A stretch of DNA of 33,997 nt from an uncultured Ruminococcus sp. (GCA_902784545.1 CACZVC010000021.1:1-33997); one strand, 5' to 3'. Shown: positions 23,828-32,147, numbered from the stretch's first letter. Made by a program: numbers and translations. The notes: a model not told the origin generated them from the letters alone.

Positions 23828-24628
23828 TCACAGAATAAAGTGCATCATCCGCAGAACTTCTTTATACGAATCGTGCTCGAATAAAAGCGTTTTTCCGTCA
23901 AGGCGCACCACGCCGGGATAGCAAGCGTATCTCGTACAGTTGTTCACGTCGTTGTACGATATCTCGACCGAGAAATGCTCCGGCAGAGCGAGCGTGCAGG
24001 CGGTTTTGAAATCCGAGGAAAGCGCCTCTCTCGTCCTGCGCGATATCTCCGAGCAGACCTTGTCCGGATGCTCCGATATGCAGGCGGAGCCGAAGCCGCG
24101 CTTCGAGGCGACTGTCGTTATCCCCGGTATAAGCTCCTTCGCCGATTCGCAGAGCGCCGCGTCGCCGGACAGGAACACGACCGGTATGCCGTACATCGCG
24201 GCGGTATAGGAGTTTATCATGAATTCGGAGGCGTATTTTCCGTTTATCTTCACGCTGTAAACGCTCGTCGTCATCGTATGCGACAGAGAGTTGCCCTCGC
24301 TCATCGCGGCGGAATGATAGCCCGTAAACGCCACCGCGTCGAATTTATCCGTGTCTATGCCGCTCATCATGCAGTTTATGTCCCTCGCCCATCCGCGAAC
24401 GAGCGTCGCCGAGGAATGGAGCTTGTCCGGCAGGATGTTTCTTGCGCTGTCGTGCGCGTCCTTTACGAGTATGTCCCAGCCGAGATTGGACGCCGCGGCG
24501 CAGACCGCCGAGACCTCCTTCGTCATCTGCTCCGCAAAATAGCCGTACCTCGGATGACCGTATTCTGTCTCGTCCCAGCAGGTGATCCCCGCGGTCCCCT
24601 CGATGTCGGCGGAAATAAATAATTTCAT
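23828..24628 (-). CDS. M55 family D-aminopeptidase (DppA-like)
   Basis: A zinc D-aminopeptidase of the DppA fold, cutting D-Ala-containing peptides. From ATG 24628 the protein has 266 aa, beginning MKLFISADIEGTAG with metal ligands Asp8 and Glu10, then VKDAHDSARN and TGYHSAAM contributing the histidines. The in-frame reading can extend to 24691, but AGGGGG directly before ATG 24628 and the family start fix it there. It leads an operon with the GH123-like gene and a membrane protein gene. Together they suggest recycling of cell-wall peptides and amino sugars; this is inference from context. Confidence 0.9.
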   Translation of the reverse strand: MKLFISADIEGTAGITCWDETEYGHPRYGYFAEQMTKEVSAVCAAASNLGWDILVKDAHDSARNILPDKLHSSATLVRGWARDINCMMSGIDTDKFDAVAFTGYHSAAMSEGNSLSHTMTTSVYSVKINGKYASEFMINSYTAAMYGIPVVFLSGDAALCESAKELIPGITTVASKRGFGSACISEHPDKVCSEISRRTREALSSDFKTACTLALPEHFSVEISYNDVNNCTRYACYPGVVRLDGKTLLFEHDSYKEVLRMMHFIL

Positions 24629-24662
24629 TGTTGTATACCCCCTGATATGATCGTTTTTCTTT

Positions 24663-24691
24663 ATTATAATATATTTTTGCGCGGATGTCAA
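24663..24691 (-). promoter_or_regulatory. Promoter of the M55-GH123 operon, perfect consensus
   Basis: On the minus strand TTGACA (24686-24691) is followed after exactly 17 nt by TATAAT (24663-24668), about 35 nt before the start codon. It faces away from the promoter of the lipoprotein gene. Confidence 0.9.
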
Positions 24692-24765
24692 TATTTAAAA
24701 TAAAAGAATAAATGAATATCAAAGCCGTATCGCCCGCTGAATTTCCATATTTTTTCAAAAATCTC

Positions 24766-24794
24766 TTGCATTTGACAAAAAAATATGATATAAT
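24766..24794 (+). promoter_or_regulatory. Promoter of the lipoprotein-rimM-trmD run
   Basis: TTGCAT (24766-24771) and TATAAT (24789-24794) are 17 nt apart. An overlapping TTGACA (24772-24777) with TATAAG (24796-24801) at 18 nt is an alternative. It is divergent to the M55 operon promoter. Confidence 0.7.
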
Positions 24795-24828
24795 ATATAA
24801 GTAAAAATGTTTTTTTCGGGGTATATAT

Positions 24829-25959
24829 ATGAAAAAAACGCTTTGCCTGCTCCTTTGCGCCGCCGCGGTGCTTGTCTGCTCCTGTAATACTCAGCCGTCG
24901 GAAGAAACGACTTTTGAAAGTGAAACGGTAACGGAGACGGAAACGGAGACGTTGACCGAAACAGAAACCGAAACTGAGACTGAAACCGAGACGGAGATAA
25001 TACCCGACGGGACGGACCCCACCGATATAGGTATATGGTACAGTACGTGGTACGCGTACACCGAGCCGGGCTCGGACAGCAACAGATATGACACGTGGAA
25101 CGCGTGGAACATAGATTTTACGCCGCTTTTGCCGGACGGGACTTTCGGTTATTACGATTCCGCAGATGAAAATATAATACGCTTCCACCTCGAAATGCTG
25201 TCGGAGGCGCAGATTGATTTCATCATAATGGACCAGACGAACAATATCGACGTCGACGGCGGTTATATAAACGAGCGCTCGCTCGCCGTTGCACGGTATA
25301 TAAAAAAGTATAACGATTCGGGCGCGCGTCCGGTGCGGTACTGCTCGGCTGTCGGCGGAATACAGTGGTCGGCTGACGCGAAAACCATAGAGGATGAAGC
25401 GGAAAAGCTGTGGAAACGGTACTGCGAGCAGGACTATGGCGGCGAGCAATACCATTATTACCTTGACGGCAAGCCGCTTCTGATAGTCTACGGCGACGGC
25501 GCGGAGGAGAAATGGGAAAAATACGAGGGCGATAAAACCTACGCCGGGAAATTCACCATAAGATGGGCGGACAACAACAGCAGAGCCGGATATTTCGGGT
25601 GGGCGTATGACAAAGGTCCCGTGTGGGACGGCGGCGTGACCGTGGTAATGCCCGGCTGGCACAACCGCGCGGGTCATACTCCCGTCAACCGCAAATACGG
25701 GCAGACGTATAAAAAATTCTGGCAGACGGTGCTCGACGCGGAATACCGCCCCGAAATAATCATAATCAATTCGTTTAACGAATACGCGGAGCGCACGGCG
25801 GTTTTCCCCGCCAAATCTTCCGATAAAACGGAAAACGGAGATAAATGGTATAAGGACAAAAATAAAACGGAAGACCCGTATATGTACTGGGAAATGACGG
25901 TTTCGTACATTAAACAGTTTAAAGAAATGAGAAAACCGTTATACGAAAAACAAGGGTAA
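24829..25959 (+). CDS. Lipoprotein with GH99/GH71-like TIM-barrel domain
   Basis: Probably a surface-anchored glycosidase. The 376-aa protein has a lipoprotein signal with Cys19 (LVCSC), then a Thr-Glu repeat linker (about 27-56) where ACN-GAN codons alternate with varied third bases, and a catalytic-type domain from about 62: DIGIWYSTWYA, EAQIDFIIMDQTNN, LDGKPLLIVYGD, and the end IIINSFNEYAERTAVFP. These strand-end motifs resemble GH99-like proteins, but the exact family and the sugar are not certain. Only a weak GGGG precedes the ATG. The stop lies 1 nt before the rimM ATG, which ties an outer-surface protein to translation genes in one transcript. Confidence 0.72.
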   Translation: MKKTLCLLLCAAAVLVCSCNTQPSEETTFESETVTETETETLTETETETETETETEIIPDGTDPTDIGIWYSTWYAYTEPGSDSNRYDTWNAWNIDFTPLLPDGTFGYYDSADENIIRFHLEMLSEAQIDFIIMDQTNNIDVDGGYINERSLAVARYIKKYNDSGARPVRYCSAVGGIQWSADAKTIEDEAEKLWKRYCEQDYGGEQYHYYLDGKPLLIVYGDGAEEKWEKYEGDKTYAGKFTIRWADNNSRAGYFGWAYDKGPVWDGGVTVVMPGWHNRAGHTPVNRKYGQTYKKFWQTVLDAEYRPEIIIINSFNEYAERTAVFPAKSSDKTENGDKWYKDKNKTEDPYMYWEMTVSYIKQFKEMRKPLYEKQG

Positions 25960-25960
25960 A

Positions 25961-26461
25961 ATGAAGAAAAAATATATTGAACAGGGGTATATATCGGGCA
26001 CTCACGGCGTCCGCGGCGAGATAAAAATGCAGGTGTGGTGCGACGGTATTTCCGGATTTTTGAAGATAAAAACGCTTTATCTTGATGAAAACGGCGTAAA
26101 ATCATATAAGGTATCGTCCTCCCGCGGCAGTAAATCGGCCGCCGTCGTGAAGCTTGAAGGAGTGGATACGGTCGAGGACGCGGCGAAGCTCAAGGGCAGG
26201 ACCGTATACGTCGACAGAAACGAGCTCGATATCCCGGAGGACAGGATACTCGTCTGCGACCTTATCGGTCTGCCGGTGAAGGACGCCGACAGCGGCAAAG
26301 TCTACGGCACGCTTTCGTCTGTCGAGGAATATCCCGCCTCCGATATCTATATGGTACAGACGGAGAGCGGCGTTGTTCAGGTGCCGGACGTGCCGCAGTT
26401 CATAAAGCGGCTGACGGACGAGGCGATATATATCACGCCCGTCAAGGGGATGTTTGAATGA
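25961..26461 (+). CDS. rimM: 16S rRNA processing protein RimM
   Basis: Assists maturation of the 30S head. The 166-aa protein opens with IEQGYISGTHGVRGEIKMQVW (shown here in pieces: GYISGTHGVRGE is the signature), followed by the N-terminal beta-barrel (to about 90) and the PRC-barrel (about 95-166) with LIGLPVKD and YMVQTESGVVQVPDVPQFI. It starts 1 nt after the lipoprotein stop, with AAGGG as a moderate ribosome binding site, and overlaps trmD by 4 nt (ATGA). The usual neighbours rpsP, a KH-domain gene and ffh are not present upstream. Confidence 0.95.
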   Translation: MKKKYIEQGYISGTHGVRGEIKMQVWCDGISGFLKIKTLYLDENGVKSYKVSSSRGSKSAAVVKLEGVDTVEDAAKLKGRTVYVDRNELDIPEDRILVCDLIGLPVKDADSGKVYGTLSSVEEYPASDIYMVQTESGVVQVPDVPQFIKRLTDEAIYITPVKGMFE

Positions 26462-27159
26462 ATTTTCATATAATGACGCTTTTTCCCGCGCTTGTCGGTA
26501 CGGTCCTGTCCGAAAGCGTGATAGGGCGCGCGCAGACCGCGGGAGTAATAAGCGTAAAGACTTACGATATACGCGACTACGCGAACAACAAGCACAACAA
26601 GGTGGACGACACGCCTTACGGAGGCGGCATGGGTATGTTAATGGCGGCTCCGCCCGTCTGCGACTGTCACGCCGCGGTCTGCGCGGGAATACCGGAGGAC
26701 GCGAAAAAATACACGGTGTATATGAGCCCCAAGGGGAAGATACTGAATCACGACACCGCAAAGCGTTTATCGCGGTACGACGATTTGATAATTCTCTGCG
26801 GTCATTACGAGGGCATAGACGAGAGGGCGATAGAGGAGGTCGTCGACGAACAGATATCGATAGGCGACTACGTGCTTACCGGAGGAGAGCTGCCGGCGTG
26901 CATCCTCGTCGACTGCGTGGCGAGGCTCGTGCCGGGCGTTCTGGCGGACAGCGCGTGCTACGAGGACGAGAGCATAGCCTCGGGACTGCTCGAATATCCG
27001 CAGTATACGAGACCTTACGAATACAAAGGCAAAAAGGTGCCGGATATACTTTTGTCCGGTCATCACGAAAACATAGCTAAATGGAGATACGAGCAGGCTT
27101 TGAAGCTGACGGAGGAAAACCGTCCCGACCTGCTTGAAAAGGAAGAGAACGGAGAGTAA
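26458..27159 (+). CDS. trmD: tRNA (guanine-N1)-methyltransferase
   Basis: Methylates G37 of tRNAs reading CUN, CCN and CGG, preventing frameshifts. The 233-aa SPOUT protein has the deep trefoil knot with GHYEGIDER (115-123) and GDYVLTGGELP (136-146), and the catalytic DDTPYGGGMGM (50-60). The C-terminal DIL..GHHENIAKWR is typical. Coupled to rimM by ATGA. rplS, which normally follows, is absent; a membrane protein gene begins 3 nt later. Confidence 0.97.
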   Translation: MNFHIMTLFPALVGTVLSESVIGRAQTAGVISVKTYDIRDYANNKHNKVDDTPYGGGMGMLMAAPPVCDCHAAVCAGIPEDAKKYTVYMSPKGKILNHDTAKRLSRYDDLIILCGHYEGIDERAIEEVVDEQISIGDYVLTGGELPACILVDCVARLVPGVLADSACYEDESIASGLLEYPQYTRPYEYKGKKVPDILLSGHHENIAKWRYEQALKLTEENRPDLLEKEENGE

Positions 27160-27162
27160 AAA

Positions 27163-29031
27163 ATGGCGCGTTCGGGAAGAAACGGCATAAGACACAGCGC
27201 GATAATACGCGCTTTGTCGCGTTTCTCCGACAAGTGCGCGGAAAAGGCGTCTAACAGCTTTTTCGCGCGTATCCTCTGCGGTTATTTCTCGCTTGAAAAG
27301 ACGGCGAAGGAGTCGTTTTTCGCAAGCCTTTTCTCACGGCGCGGCGCGGTATCCGAAGCGCTGAACGGCGTAAGAGACGGCGTGTGCGACGTTTTTACGA
27401 ACAACCCGTTCAAAAAGAAATTCACCTCGTTTCTTATCGATCTGCTTTATATACGCACGCGCGATATCGGCATATATCTTTTCGCCGCGGGCTTGTATTC
27501 CATAATCGAATATTTCATTATAAAATACGCCGTCCGCAGCTTCGAGCTCGATATTTCGGTGCTGATCGGCGGCGCCTTCTGCGCCGTCCTGTCGCTTCTG
27601 TTCTTCTCCGGCAGGTCGCTCGCCTCGACGTTCAATAAAAACCGTCTGCATTCGTTCGTCGTGTTCGATCTTATCGGCGCGGACAGAAAGCGGCTCGTCC
27701 CGGGCGAGGTACGTATCAGAAACGCCGCCGTTGCGCTTCTGCTCGGTATGGTCACGGGCGTTTTATCGTTCTTAATGCCGCCGCACAGGGTCGTTTTGTG
27801 CATTATCTGCATATCGGTCTTATGCGTCGTGTTCTTCACGCCGGAATCCGGCGCGGTGCTTATACTCACGCTCATACCGTTTCTGCCGCTCGGTCAGCTC
27901 CTGATACTCTGCGGCGTTACCTGCGTTTCGTATCTGTTCAAGGTGATACGCAAAAAGAGGGAGCTTCGCATAGGTCCGCTTGACGCCGCCGTGATCCTGC
28001 TCGCCGTGCTCACGCTTTTCGGCAAGCTGATAACGGTAAGCAGAAGCGGCACGGATTCGCTTTATCTTATCGGTATCTCCGCGTATTTCATCTGCCGCAA
28101 CCTGCTCTGCAAGCGCGAGTGGCTCGACAGGGCTCTTCACGCCGCGGCGACGTCGTCGGCGGTCGTCGGCTGGTTCGGACTTTTATTCTATTTCTGCGGC
28201 ACTCCCGCACAGATGCTCGCCGCGCGTTCGCTTCTGGCGGGCGCAGGAGGAGAGATGTCCGTATTCTTCGGCTCCTCGTCCGTGTTCGCGTGCTATCTTA
28301 TACTGACCGCACCGCTTTTGCTTTATTTCGCGCTCGGCAGGGGCAAAAAAAGAGCCGCGTATTTGTTGAGCTTCGCGGCGTCGCTTACCGCGCTTCTGTT
28401 AACGGGCAGGCTTTACGCCGTGTTTGCGTTTATTATAGCCGTCACCGCGGTTTTGATGATATGCAGCAGACGGACGCTCGTTTTCGCGGTCCCGGCGCTG
28501 CCCACCGCGGTGCTCGCCGCAGTGTTCTTACCCGAAAAGCTGTATCTTTCGGCTTATGAAAAGCTGTGTACCGAAAACGCGATAATACAAAACGTATGGA
28601 GCGGCGTGGGACGTATGATATCAGCCTCGCCTCTCGGCGGCTACGGCATCGGCTCGTTCGGCACGGTATATCCGGCTTTCGCCTCCGCAGGCTACGGCTC
28701 GGCGGGCGGCGCGAAAAGCGTGTATTTACAGCTGTTTTCGGAGGGCGGCGTTATGCTTGCCGTCGTTTTCACCGCGTGCCTTTTGCTGTTCTTCTCGTTC
28801 TGTCTGTCAGCCGCGGTAAAATGCGGCAGAACCGACGTAAAGCGCGGTATATTCGCGCCTCTGACGGCGGTTTTGTGCGCTTCGCTTTACGGGCTGACCG
28901 AGAATATCTTTTCGTCCGAGATCATACTCATCCTGACGTTTGCGATAATGGGCTGCGGCGCCGCCTCGGCTGAGATGTACCGCCGCGACCACGAGTATGA
29001 AATGACGGTAATGAGCTGGCAGGAGGTGTGA
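27163..29031 (+). CDS. O-antigen ligase/polymerase-like polytopic membrane protein
   Basis: Probably a surface-polysaccharide ligase or polymerase of the Wzy/WaaL superfamily. The 622-aa protein has a basic cytoplasmic N-terminus (about 1-95) and some 12-14 hydrophobic segments. A large loop after about 475 contains GVGRMISASPLGGYGIGSFG, which matches the P-L-x-G-x-G-x-G motif before the last helices in O-antigen ligases. The hydrophobic pairs near 195-270 are typical. AGGAG-like GGAGAG precedes ATG 27163, 3 nt after trmD. No glycosyltransferase genes are nearby, so the glycan is unknown. Confidence 0.75.
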   Translation: MARSGRNGIRHSAIIRALSRFSDKCAEKASNSFFARILCGYFSLEKTAKESFFASLFSRRGAVSEALNGVRDGVCDVFTNNPFKKKFTSFLIDLLYIRTRDIGIYLFAAGLYSIIEYFIIKYAVRSFELDISVLIGGAFCAVLSLLFFSGRSLASTFNKNRLHSFVVFDLIGADRKRLVPGEVRIRNAAVALLLGMVTGVLSFLMPPHRVVLCIICISVLCVVFFTPESGAVLILTLIPFLPLGQLLILCGVTCVSYLFKVIRKKRELRIGPLDAAVILLAVLTLFGKLITVSRSGTDSLYLIGISAYFICRNLLCKREWLDRALHAAATSSAVVGWFGLLFYFCGTPAQMLAARSLLAGAGGEMSVFFGSSSVFACYLILTAPLLLYFALGRGKKRAAYLLSFAASLTALLLTGRLYAVFAFIIAVTAVLMICSRRTLVFAVPALPTAVLAAVFLPEKLYLSAYEKLCTENAIIQNVWSGVGRMISASPLGGYGIGSFGTVYPAFASAGYGSAGGAKSVYLQLFSEGGVMLAVVFTACLLLFFSFCLSAAVKCGRTDVKRGIFAPLTAVLCASLYGLTENIFSSEIILILTFAIMGCGAASAEMYRRDHEYEMTVMSWQEV

Positions 29032-29032
29032 T

Positions 29033-29404
29033 ATGAAGCGGGGAAGGACAGGTTTCAACATTATCGACCTTTTGATCGTGCTGTTTTTCGCGCTCGTCGC
29101 CGCGCTTCTGATAATCTTCACGGCGCCTGTCGGCAAAACGGTAAGGATCAGCTACACGATAGCCGTATCGGAGGGCGATACGGAAACGCTTGAAATAAAC
29201 GATACGCTCATAAATCTGCCGGGCGGCTGTCTCGGCACCGTGACCGGCAAGGGAAAGGGCTACGTCGAGGTGGAAACCGACGCGACGTACCGCGCGGGCG
29301 TATGGTACAGCGGCGCCGCGGCGCTTAAGGACGGGCGCGAATACGAGTTCTGCTCCGGCACGGACAGGTTCCGCGGCGAGCTTCACAGGATAACGGAGAA
29401 CTGA
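29033..29404 (+). CDS. DUF4330-like single-span membrane protein (copy 1)
   Basis: Function unknown. The 123-aa protein has FNIIDLLIVLFFALVAALLI as N-terminal membrane anchor (about 8-30), followed by a beta-rich outer domain with GGCLGTVTGKGKGYVEVE near 64-81. The pattern 'NxIDLL' plus short outer domain fits DUF4330. It follows the ligase-like gene with a 1-nt gap and precedes a second related gene with a 1-nt gap, so the three are one translational unit. Confidence 0.68.
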   Translation: MKRGRTGFNIIDLLIVLFFALVAALLIIFTAPVGKTVRISYTIAVSEGDTETLEINDTLINLPGGCLGTVTGKGKGYVEVETDATYRAGVWYSGAAALKDGREYEFCSGTDRFRGELHRITEN

Positions 29405-29405
29405 G

Positions 29406-29816
29406 ATGAAAAAAAGAGGTCTTAACGCGGTCGACGTACTGCTTATCATAATAATCCTGGCGTGCGCCGCGGGCATAGCCCTGCGCGCCTTCGGTCTGCC
29501 GTACGCAAAATCGGACGAGCCCAAAGAATACCGAGTATCGTTTTACGCGCCGCTTACCGCGGAGGAGGCGGAGGCGGTCAACGCCGGTCTGAAATTCAAG
29601 GATGAAAAAGGTACGGAGGGCGTGCTTTCGGAGGGCTACTGGATAAAAACCGAGGACGGAAAAACCGTCCTTTACGGCGAGCTTATAATCACCGGCAGAC
29701 TGAACGAAAGCGGCTTTGAATGCGGCGCGGCGAGGTATTACAAAAACGACAGAGTCGCGTTTACGGGAAAAGCGCTGACACTTGACGCGACAATTACCGA
29801 TTTTATCGAAAAATAG
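29406..29816 (+). CDS. DUF4330-like single-span membrane protein (copy 2)
   Basis: Function unknown. The 136-aa protein begins KKRGLNAVDVLLIIIILACAAG, here split as a charged start, the N-x-VD-LL motif and a membrane helix (about 8-30), then an outer domain of about 100 residues. It shares size and the N-terminal motif with the preceding gene, suggesting an old duplication, though the outer domains have diverged. It probably assists the neighbouring polysaccharide ligase-like protein; this is context inference. No clear terminator follows. Confidence 0.68.
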   Translation: MKKRGLNAVDVLLIIIILACAAGIALRAFGLPYAKSDEPKEYRVSFYAPLTAEEAEAVNAGLKFKDEKGTEGVLSEGYWIKTEDGKTVLYGELIITGRLNESGFECGAARYYKNDRVAFTGKALTLDATITDFIEK

Positions 29817-29893
29817 GCAAAAAAACAGCGTTTTATGTAGAAAAAATATATAACGACAGCGTTTATTTGACAAAAAATTATGCATTATTACCA

Positions 29894-29922
29894 TTGATTT
29901 TATCGCCGGAGTTTGTTATAAT
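29894..29922 (+). promoter_or_regulatory. HPr gene promoter
   Basis: TTGATT (29894-29899) and TATAAT (29917-29922) are 17 nt apart and lie 41 nt before the start codon. A TTGACA at 29867-29872 is a possible second -35 without a clear -10. Confidence 0.75.
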
Positions 29923-29962
29923 TCATATAATAACAAAGGTATTTCCCGATAGGAGTAAGATA

Positions 29963-30226
29963 ATGATTTCTCGCAACGTAACCGTAAGAATTCCGGTAGG
30001 ACTTCATGCCCGTCCCGCAACGTTCTTTATCCAGAAAGCAAATTCCTTCAAAAGCTCTATATGGGTGGAAAAGGGCGACAGACGAGTCAACGCAAAAAGC
30101 CTTCTGGGCGTGCTTTCTCTCGGTATAACCAAGGATACGGAGATAACGCTCATAGCAGACGGCGCGGACGAGATCGACGCGCTCAACAGCCTTGAGGAGC
30201 TTATTGAAACAGGTCTTTCCGACTGA
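29963..30226 (+). CDS. HPr family phosphocarrier protein
   Basis: The phosphate carrier of the sugar phosphotransferase system and co-factor of catabolite control. From ATG 29963 (AGGAG at 29951-29955) the protein has 87 aa. The active histidine is His15 in VGLHARPAT and the regulatory serine is Ser46 in NAKSLLGVLSLG, so both PTS transfer and HPr-kinase control are possible; this makes it HPr rather than Crh, which lacks His15. The gene has its own promoter and a strong terminator. HPr-like genes often sit near uvrC and the whiA cluster in Clostridia, as here near uvrC. Confidence 0.93.
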   Translation: MISRNVTVRIPVGLHARPATFFIQKANSFKSSIWVEKGDRRVNAKSLLGVLSLGITKDTEITLIADGADEIDALNSLEELIETGLSD

Positions 30227-30248
30227 AAAGACGTGAATAAAAGAGCAG

Positions 30249-30299
30249 AGCGGATATGATACCCGTCGTCAGCTGACGGGGTATTTCATCCGCTTTTTT
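30249..30299 (+). terminator. HPr gene terminator
   Basis: AGCGGAT (30249-30255) pairs with ATCCGCT (30288-30294); an inner stem of about nine pairs (30259-30283) extends it. Six T follow to 30299. It ends 6 nt before the uvrC start, so uvrC must rely on read-through or a promoter I cannot see. Confidence 0.88.
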
Positions 30300-30305
30300 G
30301 TCGGT

Positions 30306-32141
30306 ATGAACGAAAGAAAAGAATATCTGAGAAAAAAAGCGCTCCGTCTGCCGCTTACGCCCGGAGTTTATATAATGAAAAACAGCCGGGGAGAGGTCAT
30401 CTACGTCGGCAAATCCGCGTCGCTCAAAAACCGCGTTTCGCAGTATTTTTCCGATTCGGCGAAAAACGCCAAGACCGCGATGATGGTATCGAACGTTTAC
30501 GATTTCGATTATATCCTCTGCGATACGGAGACGGAGGCGCTCGCGCTCGAAAACAGCAAAATAAAGCAGTTTACGCCGAGATACAACATAAAGCTCAAGG
30601 ACGATAAAACGTACCCTTATATAAAGATAACAAAAGAGGAGTACCCGAGGCTTATAATGACGCGCAGGCGCGTGTCGGACGGCGGCGCGTATTTCGGACC
30701 TTATACGAATTCCGCGACGTGCCGCAATATAATCCGCTCCGTAAGCCAGGCGGCGACGCTGCCGGTCTGCGGCAAGACGTTTCCGAAGGACACAGGCAAA
30801 AGCAGACCGTGCATATACCACCAGATAGGCAGATGCGCAGCGCCGTGCGCCGGGTACGTCACACGGGAAGAATACAACGAGCTTGTAAAAAGCGCGGAAA
30901 GCATTTTAAAGGGTGATATATCCGCGGAGAAAAGCCGGCTTACAGAAATAATGAACAAAGCGTCGGACGAGCTGAATTTCGAGCTCGCCGCCTCCTGCCG
31001 CGACAGAATAAACGCGCTCACCGCGCTTTACAGCAAACAAAAGGTAGTGTCGTCGCCGGACACTTATACTGACGCGATAGGCATATACTGCGAGGACGAT
31101 ATGACGGTTATATCCTTCTTCTTCATCCGCGCGGGTATGATATCGGATACCGAGGTGCATGAATTCGTCGGCGGTCACATAGGCGCGGAGGAGCTTTCGT
31201 CCTTTATCGCGTCGGTCTACGGCGTAAGAGAGCCGCCCAAGGAGATACTCGTCTCCGACGAGCTTCCCGTGGAGGAAGCGGCGGCGTTATCCGCACTTTT
31301 GTCTGAGCAGACGGGGCGCAGGGTCGAGGTCAGGTCGACTCAGAGAGGGCAGGGCAGAGCGCTCTGCGCCATGGCTAAGGAGAACGCGCAGTACCGTGCG
31401 AAAATGATAAAGGAAACGACGGGAAAGGAAACGACGGGAAAGGAAACGGCGCTGCTCGCAAAGCTGGCGCAGACGCTCAGGCTCGAGGTAGTGCCGGACA
31501 GGATAGAGGCGTACGATATTTCAAACTTCGGAAACGACAATATAACCGCCGGTATGATAGTGCTCGAGGGCACGTCCTTCAAAAAAGCCGACTACCGCGT
31601 TTTCAACATAAAGGAAACGGAGTACGAGGACGATTACGCCTCAATGCGCGAGGCGCTTACAAGACGTATCAGAAACACGACGGTCAAAAAATCGACGGCT
31701 TATCCCGTCCTGCCGGATCTCATTCTGCTCGACGGCGGCAAGACCCACGTCGCCGCGGTGCGCTCCGTGCTTGACGCGGAGGGCGTCGATATACCCGTTT
31801 TCGGCATGGTAAAGGACGATTTCCATAAAACGCGCGCCTTGTGCGACGATGAAAACGAAATAGATATAAGCCGCGACAGACAGCTTTATATGTTCATATA
31901 CCGCGTGCAGGAGGAGGTACACCGCTTTTCCATAACGCAGATGTCGAACGCCAAACGCAAAACGATGAAGACCTCGTCGCTTGAAAAAATAAAAGGCATA
32001 GGTCCGGCAAAGGCGAAAATGCTTCTTACACGGCTCGGCTCGCTTTCCGCCATTAAATCGGCGAGTACGGAAGAGCTTATGAAAGTACCCGGAATTACCG
32101 AAAAAACAGCGGAGAATATAGTTGAGTATTTCAAAAAATAA
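30306..32141 (+). CDS. uvrC: Excinuclease ABC subunit C
   Basis: The nuclease subunit of nucleotide excision repair, making both cuts around a lesion. The 611-aa protein has the GIY-YIG domain (about 15-95, GVYIM at 20-24 and YVGKS at 33-37), a cysteine cluster (CGKTF, CIYHQIGRCAAPC, about 156-182), the UVR UvrB-binding segment (about 200-235), the RNase H-like domain with YDISNFG and DLILLDGGKTH, and the C-terminal double helix-hairpin-helix (KGIGPAKAKMLL, VPGITEKTAENI). A tandem ETTGK repeat sits at about 370-382. No ribosome binding site of note is visible close to ATG 30306; the start fits the family. Confidence 0.96.
   Translation: MNERKEYLRKKALRLPLTPGVYIMKNSRGEVIYVGKSASLKNRVSQYFSDSAKNAKTAMMVSNVYDFDYILCDTETEALALENSKIKQFTPRYNIKLKDDKTYPYIKITKEEYPRLIMTRRRVSDGGAYFGPYTNSATCRNIIRSVSQAATLPVCGKTFPKDTGKSRPCIYHQIGRCAAPCAGYVTREEYNELVKSAESILKGDISAEKSRLTEIMNKASDELNFELAASCRDRINALTALYSKQKVVSSPDTYTDAIGIYCEDDMTVISFFFIRAGMISDTEVHEFVGGHIGAEELSSFIASVYGVREPPKEILVSDELPVEEAAALSALLSEQTGRRVEVRSTQRGQGRALCAMAKENAQYRAKMIKETTGKETTGKETALLAKLAQTLRLEVVPDRIEAYDISNFGNDNITAGMIVLEGTSFKKADYRVFNIKETEYEDDYASMREALTRRIRNTTVKKSTAYPVLPDLILLDGGKTHVAAVRSVLDAEGVDIPVFGMVKDDFHKTRALCDDENEIDISRDRQLYMFIYRVQEEVHRFSITQMSNAKRKTMKTSSLEKIKGIGPAKAKMLLTRLGSLSAIKSASTEELMKVPGITEKTAENIVEYFKK
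31410..31450 (+). repeat. 15-bp tandem repeat inside uvrC
   Basis: AAGGAAACGACGGGA occurs at 31410-31424 and again at 31425-31439, followed by a partial copy at 31440-31450. It keeps frame and encodes KETTG twice, then KETA. It lies in the linker between the UVR segment and the RNase H-like domain. Confidence 0.9.
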
Positions 32142-32147
32142 ACGGAT

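Noticed and set aside
24688..25677. Long minus-strand ORF of 329 codons opposite the lipoprotein gene
   Set aside because: No ribosome binding site, no recognisable domain, low-complexity residues, and the plus-strand frame has a clear signal peptide and catalytic-type domain. It is a shadow.
29867..29962. Longer N-terminus for HPr
   Set aside because: The extra 32 residues would include the promoter at 29894-29922; AGGAG before ATG 29963 and the HPr start and His15 numbering fix the start there.
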